Origin: CAVYWD01 sp963772225
GTDB taxonomy: Bacteria > Myxococcota > Myxococcia > Myxococcales > UBA5297
Assembly: GCA_963772225.1 (NCBI GenBank)
Contig: CAVYWD010000006.1
Location: 24,708-88,707 of the forward strand
Length of the DNA stretch: 64,000 bases
Reading direction: 5' to 3'
Below are positions 1 to 8,317 of the stretch, piece by piece (position 1 is the first letter of the stretch; every line of letters begins with the position of its first letter). Under the pieces are notes generated by a model. That model searched no databases, had not been told where the DNA came from, and saw nothing but the letters and a program-made list of their open reading frames with translations. A program made the position numbers and the translations under genes.

Positions 1-265
1 TCCAGCACCGGTGCCGCGCGCTGATACGCCGCCGCTATCTTCGAAAGTCGCTCTTCGTCCTTGGAGCTCGGGGTTGGCAGCGATAACCTCCGCCGGGCCG
101 TGGCGCGACCGACCTCGAATCCTGGAATACCTCGAAAACACTCGGAGAAATTCGACCCGAGCCCTAAGTGGGACGCGGTAATTAGCACGGGCTTTGTATG
201 GAGCGCAACAGGAAAATCTATCTGGAGGTTCGGGCGATTGATAGGAGGTGGTTCTGCGCGCGCCG
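1..265. other. Window edge, no supported gene
   Basis: No start codon with a believable ribosome-binding site was found. The minus strand is open from about position 86 down to the edge and its codons look protein-like, but no ATG, GTG or TTG opens that frame, so it is not called. Confidence 0.4.
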
Positions 266-1549
266 TCAGCGCGGGCGGAGCGCGAGGATGGCGGCCACAG
301 CCAAGAGGGCGCCGACGCCGAAGGCGGCCGCGAAGAGGAGCGCCGCCTGCGTCCAGGAGCGCGAGCCGCTCGCAGGCCGGGTCGTCGCGTGGTTCGACGA
401 GGTGGGCTCGTTCACGGCCGCGGGGACGGCCGCGGGTCGAGGGGGCGGCATGGGCCTGGGAGGTGAGGGGCGCGCGCCCCGCGACTCCTGCGCCAGGATA
501 CGCGGGTCCACGGCCACGGTGGGCTCTTCGCGGGCATCGCGGGCGCTCGGGTCGGCGGGGAGCCTTGCGGCGAGCGCCTCCTCCACCATGGCCTGGTCCT
601 GCTCGGCGTCGCGGGCGAAGAGCGAGGTCATGAGCGAGGCGAGCTGCGCCTCGCTCGCGGTCGGGCCCAGGAGGGAGTGCAGCGCGGCGTCCAGCGCGCC
701 GCTCAGGGCGTCGGCGCTCGGCCACCGCTTGGCGGCGTCGGGGTTGAGGGCGCGCATGACCAGCGCGTCGACCTCGGGCGGGACGCTGGGCTCCACCTCG
801 GAGAGCGGGGAGAAGCTCGGGTAGGCTGCGCGGCGCCATCGCTCCTCGGGGTTCATGGCGGGGAACGGCAGGCGCCCGGCGATCAGCTCCCAGAGCAGGA
901 CGCCCAGGGAGTAGACGTCGGCGCGGCCATCGACCGGCTTCTTCCGGGCCTGCTCGGGGCTCATGTACGCCAGGTTGCCGATCACCACGCGCGGGGCGGT
1001 GCGCGACATCTTGATGGCCGAGTGGGCCGCGCCGAAGTCGATGATCTTCACTCGGCCGCTGTACGAGACGAGGGCGTTCGACGGGCTGATGTCGCGGTGC
1101 ACGACGTGGAGCGGCCGGCCGCTCGGACCGACCGCCTTGTGGGCGTAGGCCAGCGCCTCGCACATCCTTTGCGCGACCAGCAAAGTGAGCGGGAGCGGCA
1201 GGCGCGCCGACTGCTCGTGCAAGCGCGACGAGATTCTCCCCAGCGTCTTGCCTTTCACGTACTCCATGGCGATGAAGTACTCACCGTCTACGGCGCCCAT
1301 CTCGAGCACCCGGGCGATCCCCGGGTGGCGCAGGTGCACGACGACCTTGGCCTCGTCGAGGAATCGGGCGACGAAGCCCGAGTCGTTCGCGAGGTGCGGG
1401 AGCATCTTCTTGACGACGCAGACCTGCGGCGCGCCGCTCGGCGAGGCCACCCGCGACAGGAATACCTCGCCCATACCCCCCGCGCCGATGCGGCGGAGGA
1501 GGTGAAAGCGGCCGAAGGCCTTGACGCCGGGCGGCGTGAGCGTGAGCAC
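266..1549 (-). CDS. Membrane-anchored serine/threonine protein kinase
   Basis: A Hanks-type kinase domain fills the first ~290 residues. The Gly-rich loop is GAGGMGEV, the ATP-binding Lys lies in CVVKKM, the catalytic loop reads HRDISPSN, and the Mg-binding motif is DFGAAH followed by an MSPEQ segment. A Pro/Ala-rich linker then leads to one hydrophobic segment (ALLFAAAFGVGALLAVAAIL) at the extreme C terminus, so the kinase faces the cytoplasm as a tail-anchored protein. The frame stays open upstream to 1684, but that extension is Arg/Cys-rich and unlike kinases. GTG at 1549, preceded by GAGG and 12 residues before the domain, is preferred. The loop has HRDIS instead of HRDLK; this variant is frequent in myxobacterial kinases, and the Asp is kept, so activity is plausible. 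The substrate is unknown. Confidence 0.88.
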   Translation of the reverse strand: MLTLTPPGVKAFGRFHLLRRIGAGGMGEVFLSRVASPSGAPQVCVVKKMLPHLANDSGFVARFLDEAKVVVHLRHPGIARVLEMGAVDGEYFIAMEYVKGKTLGRISSRLHEQSARLPLPLTLLVAQRMCEALAYAHKAVGPSGRPLHVVHRDISPSNALVSYSGRVKIIDFGAAHSAIKMSRTAPRVVIGNLAYMSPEQARKKPVDGRADVYSLGVLLWELIAGRLPFPAMNPEERWRRAAYPSFSPLSEVEPSVPPEVDALVMRALNPDAAKRWPSADALSGALDAALHSLLGPTASEAQLASLMTSLFARDAEQDQAMVEEALAARLPADPSARDAREEPTVAVDPRILAQESRGARPSPPRPMPPPRPAAVPAAVNEPTSSNHATTRPASGSRSWTQAALLFAAAFGVGALLAVAAILALRPR

Positions 1550-1966
1550 GGGCGCCTCATCCTCGCACAGGCGCGCGGCGCACGCGCGACGGGCGAGCGG
1601 AGGGCGCCGGCAGGCGAGCTTGGGCCGGTGCGGGTACCGGCAGCCGAAAGTTCGGTCTTGGAGCTTCGCGCCGCCCACGGCCACGTCGCCGTCGCCGACC
1701 AGACGACGCCCGCGCCCACGTCAACGTCGACCCGCATGCCCCACGCGGTTTCCCTCCAGGAGCGAGCTTGAGGCACCTGGCGCTAGCGCACGGCCGTCGC
1801 CTTAGGGAATCGCGCACGAATAGATGCTCCAAATCTCAACGTCCGAGGCGCAAAGGATGGCGAGGCGCGAGGAGGGCGCATGCCAGAGGGCATGTCACCG
1901 ACGAGCAACGACGCAAGCCGGGATGGATCGGACGTTGAGATGGAGCAGAAATTTCGGAGCGATGAC
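1550..1966. other. Intergenic region
   Basis: About 420 bases upstream of the kinase start and downstream of the secreted-protein gene. Open frames here are shadows without ribosome-binding sites. It probably holds the kinase promoter, but no clear -35/-10 or sigma-54 element was recognised. Confidence 0.4.
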
Positions 1967-3274
1967 TTAGGGCGCGAGCCAGCGGCGATCGAACAGGGAC
2001 CGCGGGTGGCGCGCGTTGCCGAACGGCCCGGGCCACGACTGCGCGATGGGCTCGTCGTCGCAGCCCCACTGGCCCCGGAATCGCGCCCAGGGCAGCAGGA
2101 TGTGTCCGGGCTCGCCGGGGTTGCGGCGGTTGAGGCGGAGGGGCCGGCGCGGGCCGTCCCAGGCGTCGGCGAGCTCGCCCGTCGCCGTGAAGAGCTTGGC
2201 CCCGTCCCCGCCGTGGCTGTCGCGCGGACCCTGCCAGACGATGAAGGTGTCCGCGGGGTAGTCGTAGGGCGCGTGGCCGCCCGCCGCCAGGTAGGCGACC
2301 ACGTGGTGGCGCAGGCCCGCGAAGTCGTCGAAGCGCAGCCCGTGCACCTCCGGCGCCGGCGAGGAGACCGCCCCGAAGTGCGACTCGCGGCGGGCGTCCT
2401 TGGCGCCGAAGGTCCGCACGTCGATGAACTCCAGGTCGTCGAGCGAGGCGTGGCGCTCGAACTGGGCCGCGTCCACGGCGCCGGTCCGCCGATTCACGAA
2501 GACGCCCACGCTCTCCCGGTCGCCTTCGTGGTCGTCCACGTACGAGTGGAGGTTGTGGGCCCAGAAGAGCCCGAAGCTGACGAAGAGGTGGCTCGAGTTC
2601 GAGAGCGCGCCGCTCGCGGGGTGGGCGACGACCTCCAGGTCGACGCCGCCGGGGAGTGCCTCCATCGCGGCGGCGGTCGAGACCTGGGCCGACGGGCCGC
2701 GGTCGTTGAGGCAGAGCCAGAAGTCGGGGCCGCGGCCCCAGGCCGGGTCGGACGCGAGCAGCGTTTCGCCGGAGGGTGAGCGCGCGCTCGCCTGGCCGAT
2801 GGACGCTGCGCGCGGCGCGGGGTCGAGCAGCACCTCGGGCTCGCCCTCGCGGCGCAACACGAGCCTCGCGTGAGCGAGGAAGTGGTCGACGTTCCCGGGC
2901 CACGCGGACTCGGGCTCGCCCCCGTGGCCGCTGCCGCTCATGGCGAAGACCGGGCCGTAGGCGAGCGCGAGCGCGGCCTCCAAATCGTCGGGGAGCCCAT
3001 CGCCGTCCGAGTCGCACAGCGGCGGGCCGGGCAGATTCGCCACGCACGCATCGGGCCCGCGCCCGCTCTCGAGGCACGAGGCGATGGCCTGGACCTGCTC
3101 GCCGGAGGAGCAGCGGCCCGCGGCCGCCGCCGAGCCGATGGCGAGGGTCGAGAGGCCGAGCGGCCCCTCGAGCTCCGGCCAGGCGGGCGCCGCAGGAGGG
3201 CGCGGCAGCCCCTGCACTCCCAGGAGCGCGAAGAAGCCGGCGGCGGCGAAGAAGAGGGGGCGGGTACGCGACAT
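1967..3274 (-). CDS. Secreted protein with Ca-binding-type repeat, Vps62-like tail
   Basis: A 435-residue protein. It starts with a classical signal peptide (MSRTRPLFFAAAGFFALLGV), so it is predicted to be exported. Residues near 90 contain DSDGDGLPDDLE, the aspartate-rich calcium-binding loop of thrombospondin type-3-like repeats. The C-terminal ~170 residues (HHVVAYLAAGGHAPYDYPAD, then RFRGQWGCDDE and WPGPFGNARHP) resemble the G-x-H-A and W-G...GP-G spacing of Vps62/DUF946-type proteins; that resemblance is by eye only. Function is unknown. It stands alone, with no obvious operon partner; the next gene on this strand (M20 hydrolase) starts upstream at 4856 and ends 40 bases before this start. 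Confidence 0.72.
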   Translation of the reverse strand: MSRTRPLFFAAAGFFALLGVQGLPRPPAAPAWPELEGPLGLSTLAIGSAAAAGRCSSGEQVQAIASCLESGRGPDACVANLPGPPLCDSDGDGLPDDLEAALALAYGPVFAMSGSGHGGEPESAWPGNVDHFLAHARLVLRREGEPEVLLDPAPRAASIGQASARSPSGETLLASDPAWGRGPDFWLCLNDRGPSAQVSTAAAMEALPGGVDLEVVAHPASGALSNSSHLFVSFGLFWAHNLHSYVDDHEGDRESVGVFVNRRTGAVDAAQFERHASLDDLEFIDVRTFGAKDARRESHFGAVSSPAPEVHGLRFDDFAGLRHHVVAYLAAGGHAPYDYPADTFIVWQGPRDSHGGDGAKLFTATGELADAWDGPRRPLRLNRRNPGEPGHILLPWARFRGQWGCDDEPIAQSWPGPFGNARHPRSLFDRRWLAP

Positions 3275-3314
3275 ACGGCGAGCTCATTACCTCGCGCCGC
3301 GCCCGACTATTCCT

Positions 3315-4856
3315 TTAGGCCCCTCGCGCCGCGAACGCGCTGGGGAAGCGCGCGAGGAAGGCGACGGCGTGCTGGAGCTCGCGCAGGTCCACGCACTCGC
3401 CGATCTTGTGCGTGTTCTGCTCGATGCCGGGGCCGATGCCGAACATCGCCGGGTGCTTGGCGTCTCCCGACTGGACCCAGCGCTTTCGGGGCGCGGCGGC
3501 GATGGCGGAGCCCGCGGCGGGCACCGGGTAGCCGACGCCGTCGGTCGAGAAGATCCAGCGGCCGACGCGCGGCTCGCGCCGCAGCCCGCCGCCCTCGCCC
3601 GCGCTGGCGAGGTTGGGGCTGACGGCGCGCCGGTAGGTCTCGACGGCCGCCTGGATCGCCGGGTGGTCCTCCGGCGTGACCCAGCCCGGGTAGATGGCGG
3701 GGTTGTCGAGCCGGTACCCGCGCCACGTGGGCTCGGAGAACATCGGGACGGCGATGCAGACCCTGAGCCCGGCCGCTCGCGCCCGGCCGACCGCCTCCAG
3801 GGCCTCGACCTCGGCGAGCGCGCGTTCGGGCGACTCGCCCACCGTCAGCCGGCGGTCGAAGCGGACGGCGAAGCGCTCGGGCACCGCGCAGTCGCTGGGC
3901 GTGGTGAGGTGCGACCACGAGGCGGTGCGGCTGCCACGCCCGAGAAACGGGTGGTCGAGGAAGCCCTCGAGCCGCTCGTGCCGCTGCGCGGCTTCGGCCA
4001 CGATGGCGGCGCCGTGCTCCAGCGGGTTCAGGCCTTCCCAGGGCATCGAGCCGTGGCAGGAGCGGCCGGTGACGGTCAGCTCGATCTGCATGCGCCCGCG
4101 CTGGCCGCGGTAGAGGCCCAGGGCGCCCTGCCGCGAGTCGCCGGTCCCCTCGGTGAGGATGACGACGTCCGGGACGAGCCCTGGGGCCGCCCCCGGCAGC
4201 ACTTCTCGCGCGACGAACCGCGGGCCGCCGCCGTCGTTGTCCTCCTCCGAGACCGTGGCGTACGAGCGCACACGGGCGCCGGCGAGCGCGCCCTCGGGCG
4301 CGAGCTCGAGGAGGATTTTGGTGGCCACGACCTGCGCCACCACGCCGCCGAGCTGGTCGGCCGTGCCCCGGCCGAAGAGCAGGTGGTGCCACTCCTCGAG
4401 CGGCGGCAGGTAGCCGAGCTCGCGCTTGAGGAACGCGGCGTCGACCCGGCTCGGGTCGAGCAGGCCCTCGTAGGCGTCGATGCCCTCGCCGATCTTCTCC
4501 TTCCACTGGGGCGCGAGCGCGCGCACCGTGTCCGCGTGGCCGTCGAGGTAGATGACCCGCTTCTCGGCGTCCGGCGTCGGGTCGGCCGGGTCCTCGACGG
4601 TCCAGACGAGGTTGCCGAAGTCGTCGAAGCCCACGTCCTCCGGGGCGCGCACGGCCTTGAGCTCGACGATGCGCCGGCGCAAGAGCTCGAGGCGCGGCTG
4701 CTCGTGGTTGGAGAGGCCGCACGACGGGTCGCCGCCCAGCTCGGCCGGCTGGTCCACGAAGTCGGCGGGGACGCGGACCACCTCTCGGAGGAGCTGCGCG
4801 GCGAGCGGCCGGTAGCGGGCGGCGAGCGCGGCGGCGCGGGCGTCGAGTTCGGACAT
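3315..4856 (-). CDS. M20-family zinc hydrolase (YgeY-like)
   Basis: A 513-residue metallohydrolase of the M20 family, which cleaves amide bonds of N-acyl or N-carbamoyl amino compounds. Metal-site motifs are visible: YLDGHADTV (His-x-Asp), the Glu pair in SEEDNDGGG, and SCHGSMPWEG in the lid/dimerisation domain, in the family order. The start has a strong GGAGG ribosome-binding site and lies 10 bases after the carbamoyltransferase stop, so the two form an operon. In enterobacteria ygeW, ygeX, ygeY and a carbamate kinase gene cluster together. Here the carbamate kinase and PLP enzymes lie 12 kb away on the same strand. The substrate is inferred to be a ureido- or acyl-amino acid; the exact one cannot be read from the sequence. 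Confidence 0.85.
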   Translation of the reverse strand: MSELDARAAALAARYRPLAAQLLREVVRVPADFVDQPAELGGDPSCGLSNHEQPRLELLRRRIVELKAVRAPEDVGFDDFGNLVWTVEDPADPTPDAEKRVIYLDGHADTVRALAPQWKEKIGEGIDAYEGLLDPSRVDAAFLKRELGYLPPLEEWHHLLFGRGTADQLGGVVAQVVATKILLELAPEGALAGARVRSYATVSEEDNDGGGPRFVAREVLPGAAPGLVPDVVILTEGTGDSRQGALGLYRGQRGRMQIELTVTGRSCHGSMPWEGLNPLEHGAAIVAEAAQRHERLEGFLDHPFLGRGSRTASWSHLTTPSDCAVPERFAVRFDRRLTVGESPERALAEVEALEAVGRARAAGLRVCIAVPMFSEPTWRGYRLDNPAIYPGWVTPEDHPAIQAAVETYRRAVSPNLASAGEGGGLRREPRVGRWIFSTDGVGYPVPAAGSAIAAAPRKRWVQSGDAKHPAMFGIGPGIEQNTHKIGECVDLRELQHAVAFLARFPSAFAARGA

Positions 4857-4866
4857 GGGACCTCCG

Positions 4867-6000
4867 TTATGAAAGGCCGAGCTGCGCCGACAGGTCGTCG
4901 ACCTTGGCGACGGCGAGCATCGCCATGATGACGTAGACCTTCCAGTTCGCCTGGCGCGCGACGTCCGCCTTGAAGCGCTCCATGACGCCGGGCGAGACCT
5001 CGGCCCCGATGTCCGCGGGCAGGCAGTGGAGGTAGAGCGCCTGGTCGGTGAGGCCCATGCGCCGCTCGTCGCAGATCCAGCTTTTGAACCGGGCGTTCTG
5101 CTCGAGCATCCGCGCCTCCAGGGACTTCAGCTTCTCGGCATCGCGCGCCCGGTTGGCGCCCACCCGCTCGAGCATCAGGTCGTAGGGCCCCCAGCTCTTG
5201 GGGTAGACGGCACGGGCTCCGGCGAAGGCGTCGTCCATGTCGCTCGTCACGCGGAACGCGCCGCCGGACTGCTTCGCGCTCTGCCGAGCGGCCTCAAGGC
5301 AGCTCTCGGTCAGCCGATAGCCTTCGGGGTGGGCCAGGGTCACCTGGGCGCCGTAGCGGGTGAGCAGCAGGATGAGGCCCTGCGGCACCGAGAGCGGCTT
5401 GGCGTACGAGGGCGAGTAGGCCCAAGCGACGGCGATCTTCTTGCCGGCGATGCCGCCCTTGAAGCTCTCGCGAAGCCAGCTCAGGTCGGCCAGCGTCTGC
5501 GTCGGGTGATCGACATCGCACTGTAGATTGACCACCGGCACCCGGCGCGCGTCGCCGGTGGCGGCGAGGTGCTCGTCGATGCCGCGCTTGAGCTCGCGCA
5601 TGAAGGCGTTGCCCTCGCCCAGGATGAGGTCGTGACGCACGCCCAAGGCGTGGGCGTTCATGCCGAGCATGGCGCCGGTCTCGGAGGGCGTCTCGCCGTG
5701 GGCGATCTGGGTGGAGGAGCCGTCGACGATGACCGGCTGCATCCCGAGCCGGGCCGCGGCGCCCGCCCAGGCGGATTTGGTGCGCGTGGAGTTGTCGAAG
5801 AAGAGCGCCCAGGCGAGCTCGTTCTTGCACAGCGGCTTCAGGCGGCCCTTGCGGTCCAGCTCGCGCAGCCGGGCGGCCACCGCGAGGAGCGCGTCGAGCT
5901 CGGCGGTCGTCCAGTCGGCGGTGGAGAGCAGGCTCTTGCCGAGCAGCCCACGGAGGATCTTCTTGTCGAGGCCCTTCTTCTTCGCGGAGGCGGCGGCCAT
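4867..6000 (-). CDS. ygeW: Knotted carbamoyltransferase YgeW
   Basis: A 377-residue carbamoyltransferase. The carbamoyl-phosphate loop appears as FFDNSTRTKSAW, and the C-terminal HCLPADI matches the HCLP signature of the ornithine/aspartate transcarbamylase superfamily. The long insertion between the two domains and the LQCDVDHPTQTLADL segment match the YgeW group, whose true substrate is not established. ATG at 6000 follows AGAGGAG; the frame is open to 6075 but that part is not family-like. Combined with the M20 hydrolase and carbamate kinase, it probably phosphorolyses a ureido compound to carbamoyl phosphate, which the kinase turns into ATP. That pathway role is inferred from family context. 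Confidence 0.9.
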   Translation of the reverse strand: MAAASAKKKGLDKKILRGLLGKSLLSTADWTTAELDALLAVAARLRELDRKGRLKPLCKNELAWALFFDNSTRTKSAWAGAAARLGMQPVIVDGSSTQIAHGETPSETGAMLGMNAHALGVRHDLILGEGNAFMRELKRGIDEHLAATGDARRVPVVNLQCDVDHPTQTLADLSWLRESFKGGIAGKKIAVAWAYSPSYAKPLSVPQGLILLLTRYGAQVTLAHPEGYRLTESCLEAARQSAKQSGGAFRVTSDMDDAFAGARAVYPKSWGPYDLMLERVGANRARDAEKLKSLEARMLEQNARFKSWICDERRMGLTDQALYLHCLPADIGAEVSPGVMERFKADVARQANWKVYVIMAMLAVAKVDDLSAQLGLS

Positions 6001-6207
6001 GGGCTCCTCTCTTCCCAGGTCTCGCCGCAAAGGGCGGCGGCGACTCTCGGGCGCGAGCTCGAGTGAAAATACCACGAGAGCCCCGGGTGCCCTTTAGGAC
6101 CCGCTCATCAGATGGCCGAGCTGCCACGAATAGGGGGAAGGGCAAGAAGACGGCCATGAGGTCCCAGAGCCCGTTCCATGGCGCCCTGACGAGCGAAGAT
6201 GCCTCTG

Positions 6208-6594
6208 TCACCAGTCGACAACGTTTGCCTTGAAGTAGTCAATGAAGCGATAGATGCGATTCGCGTATGCGGAGAAGATGCGCAGATTTAAGAATACTGC
6301 GTCCGCATCGATGGCGACCGAGATGGCAGGATGCCCAGCTTCATTACGAGCTCGGCGGACCAGATCGAAAGTCCCTCTCAGGTCGCCGTGAATTGATTCC
6401 GCAAGGTCGCCTGGTAGTTTCTTCTGGTTTGCCATGAACTCGAGGCGCTGTTGAAGCGCGAGGAACGCTCTGAAGATTGGGGCGGCGCTCGGGTTCTCCT
6501 TGATGTCGGCCTTAAGCTCTCCAACTTGGCCCCCCGGGTGTCCCTTGAGGTAATCAAGCACCAGTGACTTCACGAGTTGATGCGGCAAGGACAT
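6208..6594 (-). CDS. Small HEPN-like protein
   Basis: A 128-residue helical protein with a strong GGGGAGG ribosome-binding site 6 bases before ATG at 6594. Near residue 90 it contains RRARNEAGHPAI. R-N-E-A-G-H is an R-x4-H motif with Asn after Arg, the catalytic signature of HEPN domain RNases found in toxins, Abi systems and CRISPR effectors. The upstream half is predicted helical (LALQQRLEFMANQKKL). No antitoxin or nucleotidyltransferase partner adjoins it, and the neighbours are ygeW and a DUF2059 gene. It could be a solitary HEPN toxin, a fragment of a longer protein, or a non-catalytic helper. Its codon use is less GC-extreme than its neighbours, consistent with acquisition. Confidence 0.6.
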   Translation of the reverse strand: MSLPHQLVKSLVLDYLKGHPGGQVGELKADIKENPSAAPIFRAFLALQQRLEFMANQKKLPGDLAESIHGDLRGTFDLVRRARNEAGHPAISVAIDADAVFLNLRIFSAYANRIYRFIDYFKANVVDW

Positions 6595-7030
6595 GGGCGA
6601 CCTCCCCGACTGCACGCGATGCTCAGAGGATTACAGCGAGCGAAAGCCTGTTCTGCGGTCTCAGGACCGCCGGCTTCTTCTATCCGGCGTCGCTTCTGCA
6701 TCGATGCCGCACGAGTATCGGGCGGGTAGCCATGGACTGCAACGAGGCGCGCGGTTCTCCGCCTTCGCCGACGCGGGCCTCGTGGCGCTGGTCGAGGCGG
6801 CCGGGGCTTGACCCGCGCCGACCGCATCCGGCAAGTAGGCCGCTTGCCGCGATTCCGGCCGGCGCTCCTTGCGCTCCGGACCCCGGCGCTCTTCCCGGTG
6901 GTGCTCACCCGCGGCTTTCGCCGCCTGCTCTGAGCGGGGGCCCCAGGCGCTTGACACCGTCTTCCGCCGCATGCGACGTGCCCAAGAGCCGCAAGCCCAT
7001 TCTCGAACGCACGTCGCCCTGGAGCCGCCC
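6595..7030. other. Intergenic region between HEPN-like and DUF2059 genes
   Basis: 436 bases between divergently read genes. It should hold both promoters, but none could be placed confidently. The short open frames lack ribosome-binding sites. Confidence 0.35.
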
Positions 7031-7429
7031 ATGAGTCGATTCCACGCAGCCTTTCTCGCCGCATCTCTCGCGCTCAGCCTGCCCGCCTTGGGCGCGGAGC
7101 CCGCGCCGGCGCCCAAGCCGAGTGCCAAGGTCGAAGACATCCGCAGGCTCCTGGCGCTCAACGGCGCCGCAAAGCTGGGGCAGCAGATGCTCGAGCAGAT
7201 CACGGCGAACCTCCGGCAGGTGGCGCCGAAGCTCGCGGCGGACTTCTCGACGGAGCCCCACAGGGAGGCGAAGGCAGAGGAGCTCGTCGACCAGCTCGTC
7301 GGCATCTACGACAAGCACTTCACCCATCAGGAGGTGAAGGACTTCATCGCCTTCTGCGAGACGCCGTCCGCGAGGAAGCTCGGCGCGTCCCTGCCTCCAG
7401 TCACCCAAGAATCGGCGGCCGCCGGGTAG
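7031..7429 (+). CDS. Exported DUF2059 protein, shortened by a premature stop
   Basis: Starts at ATG 7031 with GGAG 6 bases upstream. It has a signal peptide (FHAAFLAASLALSLPALGAEP), then the DUF2059 core including KHFTHQEVKDFIAFCETPSA and VTQESAAAG, where family members continue for ~20-40 more residues. Here TAG at 7427-7429 ends the frame. The second, partial copy of the same region (15973-16203) reads CAG at the matching position and stays open for over 50 codons more. The simplest reading is a C-to-T nonsense change in this copy. DUF2059 proteins are small periplasmic proteins of unknown function. The gene is convergent with the threonine synthase remnant. Confidence 0.72.
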   Translation: MSRFHAAFLAASLALSLPALGAEPAPAPKPSAKVEDIRRLLALNGAAKLGQQMLEQITANLRQVAPKLAADFSTEPHREAKAEELVDQLVGIYDKHFTHQEVKDFIAFCETPSARKLGASLPPVTQESAAAG

Positions 7430-8071
7430 GCAGGGGGGGAAGCGCTGGCGCAGAAGGTCGGGGCGAGGCTCCAGGACCAGGCCGCGAGCGGCTCGAAGTC
7501 GCTCACCGCGCCGGCGGGCCGAACAGCGCCTCCAGCGCTGTGGGCTCGGGGCGAATCGCCCTGGGCTCGCCGGCGACCTTCATGACTGCCGCGGGGTCCT
7601 TGAGCCCGTGGCCCGTGTTGAGCAGCACCGCCGTCCACGACGGCTGCAAGAGGCCCAGGCGCGAGGCTTCCTGGAGACCCGCGAGCGCCGCCGCGGCGGC
7701 CGGCTCGCCGAAGACGCCGCTGCCTCGGGCGAGCGCGGAAATGGCCTGGAGGATCTGCCCGTCGCTCACCTTCACCGCGAGTCCGCGCGAGGCGCCCAGC
7801 GCGCGCAGGGCGGCCTCGCCGTCGCGCGGGACGCTCACCGCGATGCTGTCGGCGGCGGTCTCTCCGGGCGCGGGGCGGAGAGGCTCGCCCGAGAGGAAGG
7901 CGTCGGCGATGGCCGCGCTCCCGGCTGCCTGGACCGCGAGCAGCCGCGGAGGGCTGTGGAGGAGCCCTATCCGCAAGAGCTCCTCGAACCCCTTCCAGAC
8001 TCCGGAGAGGATGTTGCCGTCGCCCGTCGGGACCACGACGAGGTCCGGCGCCTCGAAGCCCAGCTGCTCCG
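7358..8071. repeat. 714-bp direct repeat, left copy
   Basis: Aligns without a gap to 15976-16689 at a constant offset of 8618 bases, with about nine substitutions by eye (near 99% identity). It covers the 3' end of the DUF2059 gene and the 3' part of the threonine-synthase-like gene. The pair bounds an ~8.6-kb segment and looks like the product of single-crossover integration or a segmental duplication. Confidence 0.9.
7503..8071 (-). pseudogene. 3' fragment of threonine-synthase-like gene
   Basis: Encodes the last ~190 residues of the PLP enzyme present in full at 16121-17365. Homology begins abruptly at the codons for QLGFEAPDLVVVPTGDGN and includes that PLP-phosphate-binding Gly-rich segment, then runs to the same C terminus. 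The N-terminal domain with the PLP lysine is missing, so it cannot be active. At 8071 the sequence switches directly into a 44-bp piece of a different gene, which proves an internal deletion in this copy. Confidence 0.88.
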
Positions 8072-8114
8072 AATTGGTTGAAGACGGTCACCGCCTGGCC
8101 GCGGGTGCGCTTGA
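8071..8114 (-). repeat. 44-bp stub of the fold-II PLP enzyme gene
   Basis: Identical over 44 bases to 19156-19199, inside the PLP-enzyme gene at 18316-19794 (codons around GQAVTVFNQFEEL). It is joined directly to the threonine synthase fragment, skipping ~2.47 kb present at the intact locus. After 8114 similarity ends. Confidence 0.85.
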
Positions 8115-8317
8115 AGCCCGAGCCGCAGGCGCGAGTCGCTCGCGTCACACGATTCGTTACGCCGCCGAAACATTGACTTGCGCAAATGAAGCCGCACGCC
8201 GCCGTTCCTTTCATGGAGTCGCGGTGTTGGCGCGCCCTTGCGGCTGGCACGGCGATTTCATGCGCGTACAATGGAGTCGTTGAAACTTCGCGAATCGCTC
8301 GGAGTAAGGAGGCCATC

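Noticed and set aside
1..86. Protein-like minus-strand frame at the left edge (KDEERLSKIAAAYQRAAPVL)
   Set aside because: No start codon or ribosome-binding site in frame; too short to identify.
8245..8261. Possible sigma-54 promoter TGGCACG-N4-TTTCA upstream of the multihaem protein
   Set aside because: The essential GC at -12 is TC here, and a second candidate just upstream (TTGGCGCGCCCTTGC) has the wrong spacing by one base.
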